This document shows, in pieces, positions 7,317 to 15,429 of a stretch of 43,349 nt of DNA. Both the position numbers and the translations under genes were made by a program. This stretch comes from an uncultured Prevotellaceae bacterium (GTDB taxonomy: Bacteria > Bacteroidota > Bacteroidia > Bacteroidales > Bacteroidaceae). The stretch spans positions 1 to 43,349 of the forward strand of contig CAMNHM010000008.1 in NCBI GenBank assembly GCA_946539475.1, read 5' to 3'. Position 1 is the first letter of the stretch. Every line of letters begins with the position of its first letter. The notes under the pieces were generated by a model. It worked only from the letters and a program-made list of their open reading frames with translations, was not told the origin of the DNA and made no database searches.

Positions 7317-8624
7317 ATGGAAAGACAGCAGTACGAATGGGGAGAGGGCGTCTACACGCTCCTCTCCTGGTTCAAGAAAGACAAGGTGAAGAACGCCCGC
7401 GTGCTCGTCGCCGGTGCCGGCGCCCTGGGCAACGAGGTAGTGAAAAACCTCGCCCTCTTCGGCATCGGACACATCTACGTTGTCGATTTCGACCGCATCG
7501 AGATCTCCAACCTGACGCGATCTGTCCTCTTTCGTGAAGAAGATGCCTTCAGCCATGCGTTCAAGGCCGACATCGTGGCCAAGCGTGCCAGGGAGATCAA
7601 CCCGCAGATTGAAGTAACGCCCATCGTGGGTAACCTCTTCTCAGAGGTGGGCTTCGGCCTATACCGCTCGGTCGACGTCATCATCGGATGTCTCGACAGC
7701 CGTCTGGCCCGCTACCTCCTCAACCGTCTGGCCATGCGGGCAGGCAAGTGCTGGATCGACGGCAGTATCGAGAATCTCACGGGAGCCGTCAAGGTCTATG
7801 CCCCTGGAGTGAGCTGCTACGAGTGCGGCCTGTCGCGTGAGGAGTTCAACAACATCATGCTTCGCACAGGCTGTGCCGACGTCGTCCGCACGCAGACAGA
7901 GCACGGGCGCATCGCCACCACTCCCATCAGTGCCTCCATCATCGGAGCCATGCAGGTGCAAGAGGCGATGAAGATCATCCACCTTGACAGCTCATCGACA
8001 CAGGATTCCGCCGACGGCCAGACACCCCAAGAGGAACAGGAGAAGCCCAAGGCGCCACAGCTCATACAGCTGGTGAAGCCCTTGCAGACGACCCAGCGGC
8101 CGACGGCCCTCCAGAAGGCTCCTCCCTTCAAGACCCTGCAAGGTAAGATGCTCCGCTATGAAGGCATGACCTGCACCACCAGCATCTATCGCTTTGCTTC
8201 TTGGAAGGAAAACTGTCCGGCTCATGAGCGATGGGATGACGTCATCGAGTGCCAGGAGCTATCGGCCGGCATGACCGTTGCCGATGTGCTGGCAAAGCTG
8301 CCTGCCTTGCTTGACGTGAAGGTCGTCGAGATCAACATGCGCAACAACAAGTTCATCGACCGAGTCATCTCCGACCAGCCAGAAAAGGTGTTCGAGGTGA
8401 TGATTCCCGAGTCGAAACTCGACGACTATATCAAGCAGGACACCGAGCTGCGCCAGCTGAGCTACCGAACACTCATCCACAAGAACTTCTACGAGAACAT
8501 CGACACCTCCTTCCCCTACCAGCAACTCACCCTGCAGCAGATAGGCATCCCGCCATTCGACGTGCTGGAGGTGTCGACAGAGAAGGGCGTGTTCCACATT
8601 GAACTTACAGCCGATGCCTTCTGA
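7317..8624 (+). CDS. E1-like (ThiF/UBA-type) adenylating enzyme with UFD-like C-terminus
   Basis: A 435-residue protein. Seen: the Rossmann ATP loop Gly33-Ala-Gly-Ala-Leu-Gly38; a DFDRIEISNLTR motif, the equivalent of the Asp-x-x-Ser-Asn-x-x-Arg signature of E1/ThiF/MoeB enzymes; a second conserved Asp region (GCLDSRLAR); Cys167/Cys170 in a Cys-Tyr-Glu-Cys-Gly context; Cys186; and a Thr-Thr-Pro-Ile-Ser-Ala helix ending in an Ala-Met-Lys element typical of the adenylation domain. After a Gln/Pro-rich linker (about 222-260), the last 150 residues end in a Gly-Ile-Pro...Leu-x-Val...Phe-His-Ile-x-Leu pattern like the ubiquitin-fold domain of UBA3-type E1s, which recruits E2. Role: ATP-dependent activation of a ubiquitin-like modifier. 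Catalytic Cys choice (167, 170 or 186) is uncertain. A 76-nt gap with short GC repeats precedes it; it overlaps the next gene. Confidence 0.9.
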   Translation: MERQQYEWGEGVYTLLSWFKKDKVKNARVLVAGAGALGNEVVKNLALFGIGHIYVVDFDRIEISNLTRSVLFREEDAFSHAFKADIVAKRAREINPQIEVTPIVGNLFSEVGFGLYRSVDVIIGCLDSRLARYLLNRLAMRAGKCWIDGSIENLTGAVKVYAPGVSCYECGLSREEFNNIMLRTGCADVVRTQTEHGRIATTPISASIIGAMQVQEAMKIIHLDSSSTQDSADGQTPQEEQEKPKAPQLIQLVKPLQTTQRPTALQKAPPFKTLQGKMLRYEGMTCTTSIYRFASWKENCPAHERWDDVIECQELSAGMTVADVLAKLPALLDVKVVEINMRNNKFIDRVISDQPEKVFEVMIPESKLDDYIKQDTELRQLSYRTLIHKNFYENIDTSFPYQQLTLQQIGIPPFDVLEVSTEKGVFHIELTADAF

Positions 8625-9504
8625 CATTCCACAGATGCTACCCCCCGACATTAATGTCGAGGCGCTGCTACCCTATTACCCTCCGGGGACGTGTAAGGTG
8701 TCGTTCAGCGGCTTGCACAAGCGCAACACCTACGGCGACATCATCGAGAGCGAACAGCTGACGAATGGTGCGCTGCACCTCGTGGTGGGTAGGAACAGCC
8801 TCTACAACTCCCTGCCGGAGTACATGTTCCACCCCATCGACCGTTTCGACAACCTGCCTAAGTATGAGGAGAAGGAGCGCTTCCAGGAACAGATCGACAT
8901 GCAGGAGGAAGAGATCAGCAAGGCCTATCTCTTCTTTGCACCCCTCGACGTGCTCCTGCTGAAGCTGCGTGCCGACGCCCGCGCCAGGGTTGAGCCCTAC
9001 GCCGAGGACGACATCGTGCTGCAGCAGATCATCGGCGACAGCATCACCGAAGAGCAGCGTGCCAACAGGTTCGTACGCCAGCTGTTCCCCTTTCTGCCGC
9101 AGTGTAAGACCATCCGTGGCAACCGAACCCTCATCACCCTCATGCTTCGGAAGCTTTTCATGGACGAGGGGATGCGGCTCGAAGTGAGCAGGAAGAGCAA
9201 GATGTTCACCGATGAGGAGCCGCGTTACGAGAACCAGCTCGACATGGAGCTCGGAGCATGCTATGTGGGCAACACCTACGAGGACAGCCTCGTCGCCTAC
9301 GACATCTACTACTGGACCGACGAGATTGCCAACGAGCACTTCCTGGAGTTTCTCGACGAGGTAGAGGTGCTACGTGGCTTCTTGAAGGACTACTTCTTCT
9401 CTGTCGAAGAAGACCTCACGTTCAACATCACCCACGACGAGCCGCCGCTGCGACTGTCAGATGAGGTATTCTACAATTACCTGAACTATAATACAAACAT
9501 ATAA
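8614..9504 (+). CDS. TssG-like (ImpH/VasB) baseplate wedge protein
   Basis: A 296-residue protein; ATG 8614 was chosen (overlap of 11 nt with the E1 gene), while TTG 8599 and ATG 8635 are alternatives. Assignment rests on size, on neighbouring TssK/TssE/TssF-like genes and on weak pattern similarity: an N-terminal VSFSGLHK strand, a Phe-His-Pro-Ile-Asp-Arg-Phe element near residue 75, and a C-terminal LGACYVGN region where TssG proteins carry a conserved Leu-Gly...Gly segment. In T6SS, TssG pairs with two TssF copies and TssE in each baseplate wedge around the spike. The family diverges strongly, so a profile search is needed to be certain. No signal peptide; predicted cytoplasmic. Confidence 0.6.
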   Translation: MPSDIPQMLPPDINVEALLPYYPPGTCKVSFSGLHKRNTYGDIIESEQLTNGALHLVVGRNSLYNSLPEYMFHPIDRFDNLPKYEEKERFQEQIDMQEEEISKAYLFFAPLDVLLLKLRADARARVEPYAEDDIVLQQIIGDSITEEQRANRFVRQLFPFLPQCKTIRGNRTLITLMLRKLFMDEGMRLEVSRKSKMFTDEEPRYENQLDMELGACYVGNTYEDSLVAYDIYYWTDEIANEHFLEFLDEVEVLRGFLKDYFFSVEEDLTFNITHDEPPLRLSDEVFYNYLNYNTNI

Positions 9505-9510
9505 ACCCAT

Positions 9511-10524
9511 ATGCCCAAAAGAATCAGTTGGAAAAAAGGAATGCGCCTCACCGACGAGGTGCTCATGGCTGCTGATGCCTGTACCGCCGATCATATCAGC
9601 AAAGCACTCATCATGGGAGCAGCCGGACGCTTCGGACTGCTGCCCTCGCCGAAGCCCTTCCTCCTGCAGCTTAGCATCACAAAGGGCTTCGTCGACGTAG
9701 ATGCACTCAGCTGCCTGGCCATCACCCGTGGCGGCTATCTTGTCGACGTGCACTTCGACACGAAGTTCACAGGCACGTTCGATGGTCGCCTGCAGATTCC
9801 CAACCAGGAAGAGGAGAAGGAATATATCCTCACCGTCAATGTCAGCCCCGACGAGTGGCACGACACCCCCGACGGCTATCGTGAGCCGGCCTATTCGTTC
9901 GCACTCATCCCCGCCAAGTCAGCAGTCCCCGACAATGCCATGCCGATCGGACGCATCGTCAACGACGAGGGATGGCGCGAGGACAACGTGCAGTTCGTGC
10001 CACCATGCCTCTATCTGTCCTCGCACCCGAGGTTCGAAGAGCTGCATGCTCAGTTCATCGCCTTGCTACGCAACATCGACGAGACGACACGAGGACAAAT
10101 CGATACCGGCGCCCATGAAGCCATCACCATCTATTGGCCCATCGTACAGCAGATGCTCATCACAGCCAATACCGAGCACGAGCTGATGGCTCCCAACACG
10201 CTGCTCGCCTGCGTACAGAAGGTGGTGGGAGCCTTCACCATGGCCTGCGAGCTCGACGAGGTGCTGCAGTTGGAGGATGCTGAGGTATTCCGAAACTATG
10301 CACGCGTACCTTATAACTATCGTGTGGCCTACCTGCGCATCAAGCAGGGGCTGGGCATGTGCTACTCCATCGGCCAGAAGATCGAGAAATTCAGCCTTCT
10401 GAAGAAGCCCGAGCCAAAGCCGGAGCCTATTCCAGAGCCAAAGCCGGAGCCCATCCCCGAGCCACCTAAACCCGAACCTCCAAAGCCTGATCCTCGCCGT
10501 ATCTGGGACGGTAAGCGCATATGA
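9511..10524 (+). CDS. TssK-like baseplate-to-membrane adaptor with Pro/Glu/Lys repeat tail
   Basis: A 337-residue protein beginning ISWKKGMRLT, the equivalent of the Trp-x-x-Gly-Met/Leu start of TssK shells. It continues with an Arg-Phe-Gly-Leu-Leu-Pro stretch (about 39-45), a CLAITRGGYLVDV strand, a PIGRIV strand and the FVPPCLYLSS segment followed by a long helix; all match the order of landmarks in Bacteroidetes-type TssK. Role in known systems: a trimeric adaptor joining baseplate wedges to the membrane complex. The C-terminal receptor-binding domain appears shortened. The end is a Pro/Glu/Lys repeat (about 300-330, KPEP and IPEP units), unlike classical TssK. It starts 6 nt after the TssG-like gene and overlaps tssE-like by 4 nt (ATGA). 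Confidence 0.72.
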   Translation: MPKRISWKKGMRLTDEVLMAADACTADHISKALIMGAAGRFGLLPSPKPFLLQLSITKGFVDVDALSCLAITRGGYLVDVHFDTKFTGTFDGRLQIPNQEEEKEYILTVNVSPDEWHDTPDGYREPAYSFALIPAKSAVPDNAMPIGRIVNDEGWREDNVQFVPPCLYLSSHPRFEELHAQFIALLRNIDETTRGQIDTGAHEAITIYWPIVQQMLITANTEHELMAPNTLLACVQKVVGAFTMACELDEVLQLEDAEVFRNYARVPYNYRVAYLRIKQGLGMCYSIGQKIEKFSLLKKPEPKPEPIPEPKPEPIPEPPKPEPPKPDPRRIWDGKRI

Positions 10525-11015
10525 GCTTCATCAACACGCCCCTCGCCTATCATGACTCGGGTCTCACCCTGAAGCGTGACATCGCCGACCGTATAGGCAT
10601 GCTCGACAATCTCATCGAGCTCATCGTTTTCACGCCGCGGGGATCGTTCGTGGGCGACCCTGACTTTGGATTCGAATACTGGAACCACGAGTATGCCAAC
10701 GTGCACTACCGCGAATTTAACATCAGCCAGACCGGAAAGATTGCCAACGGCCTATACAACGAGGTGACGAAGAAAGAGTGCGAGGACAGTATCCGCATCA
10801 GCCTGGCCACCTATGAGCCCATGCTGAAGAATGTCGTCGTATCTATCGAGCTCGACACCGCCGACGGAAAAAACGTCCGCCGGAAGAAGGTTGTATCGAA
10901 ATACGAGGTCAACGTCGTCGTCGAAGGAAGCCTCGACGACGGCCTGGGCACCGTCGTCCCCTACCGCAAGAGTGTTGTCTTCCTGATCGAGCCAACGGTG
11001 AAGCGCTACCACTAG
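10521..11015 (+). CDS. TssE-like / gp25-family baseplate protein
   Basis: A 164-residue protein. It shows the gp25/TssE (GPW) pattern: a helical start (RDIADRIGMLDNLIELIVFTPRG-type run, where phage W and T6SS proteins have an Asn-Ile...Leu-Leu-x-Thr-Pro-x-Gly motif), a D-P-D-F-G-F turn matching the usual Pro-x-[FY]-Gly, and a later YEPMLKNVVV strand corresponding to the family EPR-L strand. The conserved Arg of EPR is replaced by Met here. Known role: gp25/TssE lies at the inner edge of the baseplate and nucleates the sheath. It starts inside the preceding stop (ATGA). No membrane segment. Confidence is good because both flanking genes are baseplate-like. Confidence 0.82.
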   Translation: MSFINTPLAYHDSGLTLKRDIADRIGMLDNLIELIVFTPRGSFVGDPDFGFEYWNHEYANVHYREFNISQTGKIANGLYNEVTKKECEDSIRISLATYEPMLKNVVVSIELDTADGKNVRRKKVVSKYEVNVVVEGSLDDGLGTVVPYRKSVVFLIEPTVKRYH

Positions 11016-11048
11016 AACACTCTCTACTCCCAGAACAACAATCCCCCT

Positions 11049-12839
11049 ATGGATATAGAACTTCAGAAAAGAATCAACGACGCTGTCATCGCACTTGGAC
11101 AACTGTCGGCACAGCCCATCGACTTCCAACAGATGGACCCTGTTGCAAAGATGATGCTCGTCGCGCTGGTATGTGAGACGCAAAAGATACAAGACTACGT
11201 CGACGGCACTACTGAGCGTATCGTCGACCGCTTCTGCGTCGACTTCATCCCCCGTCAGAACGTCGAGGCCACGCCTGCCGTCTGCCTGCTATGCCCAGAG
11301 CTGAAAGCACGGAGCGGCGGGGCAATGGCTACCACAGGATCGGGCGACATCTTCAGCTATAAGATGCCCAACAGCAAGCTGCCGCTCAACTATATTCCCA
11401 TTTTCAACACCACCCTCCTGCCCCACAGCGGTCTGTATCTGCTCAACCAGCGCATCCTCCGTCATGGCGGCGATGCCATCAACATCAGCATGGAGAAGCC
11501 AAACCGCCTGTGGGTAGGCATCAAGACTGCCACGGAGGTCGACAGCCTCAAAGGAATCTCCATGCTCATACGAGGCACGGAAGGAGTGATGCCCAGCCAC
11601 ATCAGCGTCGCCACAGTAGGCCAGGAGCTCGACTTCTCCACCATGAGCGAGATGGAAAATATCGAGATGGCTGAGCCCTTCGATGCCCAGCAGGGCTCCA
11701 ACCAGTTCTTCTCACTCATCGAGAACTGGAAGGAGAACCTGCTCAACATCGACAATGCGGCCCTCCTTTATATCACCGACGAAGCCGTCGACCGCGACCT
11801 CTTCAAGCCGCGCCCCTATCCACGACAGTTCCAGCAGTGGCTCGAGAGCGAAGTGCTCGACTATTTCGAGCCTTCCACCATCTGGCTGCGCCTGGACTTC
11901 CCCGAAGGCTTCGACGTGCCCGACGACTGCCAGGTGATGCTCAACACGCTGCCTGTGACCAATATCGATGTCAACTCGCTCATGCTCACGCAGACGCAGC
12001 CCATCGCCAAGTTGCAGAAGACCGACGAGTCGTTCTTCCTGCGCATCCTCGAGACCAGCGCCTCGAGCCATCGCCAGGGCTTCGCCATGACCAACGACGA
12101 GATCATCGTACGCGACTTCGATGCCCAGTGCTACAACAACGGGCATCTCTATCGCGACGTTCGAAACCTCTACAACCGCTTCATCGACGACTACTATGCT
12201 TTCATCGAGTACAACGGCATCAAGGATGGTGAGGTGCTCCGACAGTTGCGCGAGACCATCAACAAACTCGGAAAGAGCGTCGGGCAACAGAACGAGAAAT
12301 TCAAGTTCGACAGTGGCACCTACGTCATGAAGAACATGAGCCAATATCCGCCCACATCGTCGACACGCGTCAGCTATATCACCACCATGGGACGTATCGG
12401 CAACACCCCGCGTGCCGGCGAGCAGCTCGAGAACAAGAAGAACCCTGCACTCGAACAGAAAGCCGACATCGTCGTCTCGGCCATGGGAGGAACGGACAAG
12501 GCAACAGCCGATGAACGCTATGAGCAGCTACGCTACTATGCCCTCACCAACGATCGCCTATACACTCGCATGGACATCGATGCCTTCCTGCGCAAAGAGC
12601 TCCTGGCGGAGTTCGGCAAGGAAGAGTTCCGGCGTATATTTATCAAGATCAGCATCGAGGGAGCCGGTGGTGCCGACAGCCTTCAGCGAGGACTCTACAT
12701 CGACATCGAGTTCAAGGACCGCAAGAACTACGAGCACGCCCGACGTATGTCCTTCGACCATCTGCTGCTGCAGCGCATACGCAACAAGTCATGCATCGCT
12801 ATGCCTATTCATATCAAACTAAGAAACCTCGAGGAATGA
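11049..12839 (+). CDS. TssF-like (ImpG/VasA) baseplate wedge protein
   Basis: A 596-residue protein, close to the usual TssF length. The N-terminus has the TssF arrangement: a Met-Asp-Pro motif followed by a helix (about 33-70), then a Phe-Ile-Pro-Arg-Gln segment where TssF has its Tyr-Pro-His-Tyr-like stretch, then a Pro-Ala strand. The long remainder is mixed beta/alpha, as expected for the wedge protein that forms the bulk of the baseplate with TssG. It has no signal peptide and no membrane span. Its stop overlaps the next ATG (ATGA at 12836-12839). Order tssG-tssK-tssE-tssF in one operon supports the assignment of all four. Confidence 0.72.
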   Translation: MDIELQKRINDAVIALGQLSAQPIDFQQMDPVAKMMLVALVCETQKIQDYVDGTTERIVDRFCVDFIPRQNVEATPAVCLLCPELKARSGGAMATTGSGDIFSYKMPNSKLPLNYIPIFNTTLLPHSGLYLLNQRILRHGGDAINISMEKPNRLWVGIKTATEVDSLKGISMLIRGTEGVMPSHISVATVGQELDFSTMSEMENIEMAEPFDAQQGSNQFFSLIENWKENLLNIDNAALLYITDEAVDRDLFKPRPYPRQFQQWLESEVLDYFEPSTIWLRLDFPEGFDVPDDCQVMLNTLPVTNIDVNSLMLTQTQPIAKLQKTDESFFLRILETSASSHRQGFAMTNDEIIVRDFDAQCYNNGHLYRDVRNLYNRFIDDYYAFIEYNGIKDGEVLRQLRETINKLGKSVGQQNEKFKFDSGTYVMKNMSQYPPTSSTRVSYITTMGRIGNTPRAGEQLENKKNPALEQKADIVVSAMGGTDKATADERYEQLRYYALTNDRLYTRMDIDAFLRKELLAEFGKEEFRRIFIKISIEGAGGADSLQRGLYIDIEFKDRKNYEHARRMSFDHLLLQRIRNKSCIAMPIHIKLRNLEE

Positions 12840-13819
12840 AACGCATCATCAGCATCGTCATCCTTGCCGTCACGGCACTGCCGGCAATGCTCCGTGCACA
12901 GTCGTCGGCCGACATCCTGGCCTATATCGACAAGTACAAGCAGATAGCCCTCGACCAGGAACGGCAGTACGGCATCCCGGCACCCATCACCCTCGCTCAG
13001 GGAATCCTGGAGTCGGGGGCTGGCAAGAGCGGACTGACACGCAACTCCAACAACCATTTCGGCGTGAAGGCCCTCGGCGGATGGAGCGGCGGCGTCTACA
13101 AGGCATGGGACGACGAGCCGCAGAAGAGCTCCTTCCGCGTCTATGCCTCAGCAGCAGAGTCGTTCCGCGACCACTCCCTCGTGCTGAAGAACAGCAGCCG
13201 CTATCGCAGCCTCTTCTCGAAAAGCATCTATGACTATCGCGGATGGGCCATCGGCCTGCAACGCGCCGGATATGCCACTGCCAAGAACTATGCCGCCGCC
13301 CTCATAGGATTTATCGACACCTATCGACTCTATGCCATCAACGGCGGCGTGAAGCTACGGGCTGGCAAGACCGTCATCATCAAGCAGGCGGCCAGCACGG
13401 CAACGCCCACCTTCGACGAATCGTGCCAGATGAATGACGAGGAGCAATCGGAAGAGGAGCAGACCGTCCAGAAAGCCATCACCCGCTATGTCGTCGAGAT
13501 CAACGACATCAGCTGCACCATCCTCTACCCCGGCACTACCCTCTCCTCCATTGCCATGCAGTACGACATTCCGAAGGACAAGCTTTTGGAGTTCAACGAA
13601 GTAGTCGTAGAGGAGGAGTTGCACGAAGGCGACATCATCTTCCTCGACCGCAAGAAGAAAAAGTACGAAGGCGCGAAAGACTTCTACTACGTCCGCCCCG
13701 ACGACACGCTCTACTCCATCTCGCAAGAGTACGGCATCAAAGTCACCAATCTGGCAAAGATGAACGACATGGACATCTCCGAGAAGCTCTACGAGGGCAC
13801 AAAGCTGCGCCTCAAATAA
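12836..13819 (+). CDS. Exported N-acetylglucosaminidase (GH73-like) with two LysM domains
   Basis: A 327-residue protein from ATG 12836 (the upstream in-frame ATG 12791 lies inside tssF-like and would spoil the signal peptide). Signal peptide to about residue 22. The FlgJ/Bax-type glucosaminidase domain covers about 28-165, with the catalytic Glu59 in ILESGAGKSGL, a Asn-Asn-His-Phe-Gly-Val-Lys motif and a Tyr-Ala-Thr-Ala-Lys-Asn-Tyr motif. Two LysM domains follow (about 222-275 and 283-327), each starting with a Tyr-x-x-Asp/Gly-Thr-Leu-type helix cue. It cuts peptidoglycan glycan strands. Next to baseplate genes it would be expected to open the wall locally for the apparatus, as flagellar FlgJ or phage lysins do; that link is inference. 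Confidence 0.88.
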   Translation: MKRIISIVILAVTALPAMLRAQSSADILAYIDKYKQIALDQERQYGIPAPITLAQGILESGAGKSGLTRNSNNHFGVKALGGWSGGVYKAWDDEPQKSSFRVYASAAESFRDHSLVLKNSSRYRSLFSKSIYDYRGWAIGLQRAGYATAKNYAAALIGFIDTYRLYAINGGVKLRAGKTVIIKQAASTATPTFDESCQMNDEEQSEEEQTVQKAITRYVVEINDISCTILYPGTTLSSIAMQYDIPKDKLLEFNEVVVEEELHEGDIIFLDRKKKKYEGAKDFYYVRPDDTLYSISQEYGIKVTNLAKMNDMDISEKLYEGTKLRLK

Positions 13820-13871
13820 TACCGTGATACCGAGATACCGAGAAATCGAAAAAAAGAAATTAAAAGAAACA

Positions 13872-15389
13872 ATGCTCGACCTTGAACTTTTCGCCGCTAG
13901 CGGCAAACCATTCGACAGCCACTACATGCTGATCCGTCCGCTCAGTACAGATGGCGGAACAGCCGACGTATGGCTGGCACTCGACCTGAACACCGTCAAA
14001 GACCAGTCCGCGTTGGGGAACATCACCCGACTCCCCGACGACGAGATAGAGAAGTACGGACTTATTGTCGCCATCAAGATCTATCGCCCACAGAACGCGC
14101 TCGACATCGAAGGCGAGCAGCGCTTCAGAGAGGAGTATATGATTGTGTTCAACTGTCACCACACCAATCTGATCCACCCTACACACTTCTCCATCTATCA
14201 CGACACGCCCTATCTTGTGCTGCCCTACTGCAAGCAGGGCTCTTCCGACCAGTTCGTCGGCAACATGACCGACCCCGACATGGTGTGGAAGTTCATTGGC
14301 GACGTATCGGCAGGATTGGCGTATCTACACGCACTCAACCCGCCCATCATCCACCAGGATGTCAAACCAGGCAATGTGCTAATCGACGACAACAACAACT
14401 ACTCCATCACCGACTTCGGCATCAGTGCCAAACACGGCGGAGGAGCAAGCGACACCAGCGAGGAAGAGGAGCGGAGCGGCACGATGGCATATATGTCGCC
14501 AGAGCGTTTCCAGGAAGGAACGGAGCCTAGTGCCCCTGGCGACATCTGGGCACTCGGTGCCACACTCTGCGAGCTCATCACTGGCAAGATGCCCTTCAAC
14601 GAGGAGGGGGGATGGGCACAAGTTGAGCAGCAGTCGCCGATGCCCGACCTGCCAGGCATGCCCCCCGACATTCTCCGGCTGGTACACGCATGTCTGGACA
14701 TCGACCCAGAGAAACGACCCACGGCGCAATATATCAGCGAGGCAGCACAAGCCCGACAGTACCCCATCAAGCGGAAGAAGACCGGGCTCATCGTCACGCT
14801 CATCGCACTCTGCGCCCTGCTCATCGGCGTGGCAGCCTCATTCCTTCTGCCCAAGGACGAGAAGGTTCAGATCATCAAGGAGGCTGAGCAACGCCTGCCA
14901 CCCGAGGTGGTGTATGCTACGGCCATAGCTCAGATGAGCTATGCCGATGCCGACTCGCTGCAAGCTGGCATCAACCTCATGGACAGCCTCAGCGCCACCA
15001 ACTACGTTCCCGCACTCTATCAGATGGCATTCACCTACGGATGGTATTCCGACAGCGTCTCTGTCAACCGCAAGCAGCTGCTCGGCATCGACATCTTCAC
15101 CAGCGGCGACAGTAAATACCTGCCTAAGAGCGACAGATGGAGCAACAAGGCCGTTGCGCTCTTCACCAACATCCTCGAGCAGAACGACACTGCCCATGCC
15201 AGCCTCAATGCCGATGCTGCCTATCGCCTGGCCTGCTACTATGAGGTTCCCAACAGCATTTTCCAGCGCAACGAGGAGAAAGCGAAGAAGTTCCTGCTCA
15301 TCGCCAAGGACTGGGCAGAGATAGCTGCCGACGCCACCCTCCTGGAACGCGTAAAAGGCGGACTGGAGCGGCTTGGAGTGAAATACTGA
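13872..15389 (+). CDS. Transmembrane Ser/Thr protein kinase with TPR/Sel1-like periplasmic region
   Basis: A 505-residue protein from ATG 13872, chosen over GTG 13824 because the kinase fold begins right after. Seen: Gly-rich loop (TDGGTADVW, about 32-40), VAIK with Lys69, catalytic loop H161-Gln-Asp163-Val-Lys165-Pro-Gly-Asn168, DFG with Asp181, a Met-Ser-Pro-Glu (APE-like) motif and a Gly-Asp-Ile-Trp-Ala-Leu-Gly helix. The Arg of the usual HRD is Gln, so this is a non-RD kinase. A membrane span (about 305-326) separates the cytosolic kinase from about 180 residues with TPR/Sel1-like helices outside. With the PP2C phosphatase at 17238 and the FHA-like domain at 4862 it forms a phospho-signalling set like PpkA-PppA-Fha in T6SS. 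ATP and protein Ser/Thr are the substrates. Confidence 0.92.
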   Translation: MLDLELFAASGKPFDSHYMLIRPLSTDGGTADVWLALDLNTVKDQSALGNITRLPDDEIEKYGLIVAIKIYRPQNALDIEGEQRFREEYMIVFNCHHTNLIHPTHFSIYHDTPYLVLPYCKQGSSDQFVGNMTDPDMVWKFIGDVSAGLAYLHALNPPIIHQDVKPGNVLIDDNNNYSITDFGISAKHGGGASDTSEEEERSGTMAYMSPERFQEGTEPSAPGDIWALGATLCELITGKMPFNEEGGWAQVEQQSPMPDLPGMPPDILRLVHACLDIDPEKRPTAQYISEAAQARQYPIKRKKTGLIVTLIALCALLIGVAASFLLPKDEKVQIIKEAEQRLPPEVVYATAIAQMSYADADSLQAGINLMDSLSATNYVPALYQMAFTYGWYSDSVSVNRKQLLGIDIFTSGDSKYLPKSDRWSNKAVALFTNILEQNDTAHASLNADAAYRLACYYEVPNSIFQRNEEKAKKFLLIAKDWAEIAADATLLERVKGGLERLGVKY

Positions 15390-15429
15390 GATCACGAAAA
15401 AACATATTATCTGACGAACATCTTGCATC

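Noticed and set aside
8614..12839. Prophage or tailocin tail region
   Set aside because: No capsid, portal, terminase, tape-measure, tail-fibre or holin gene is visible, and kinase/phosphatase plus E1/E2/JAB neighbours do not fit a phage. A T6SS-like origin fits the gene set better.
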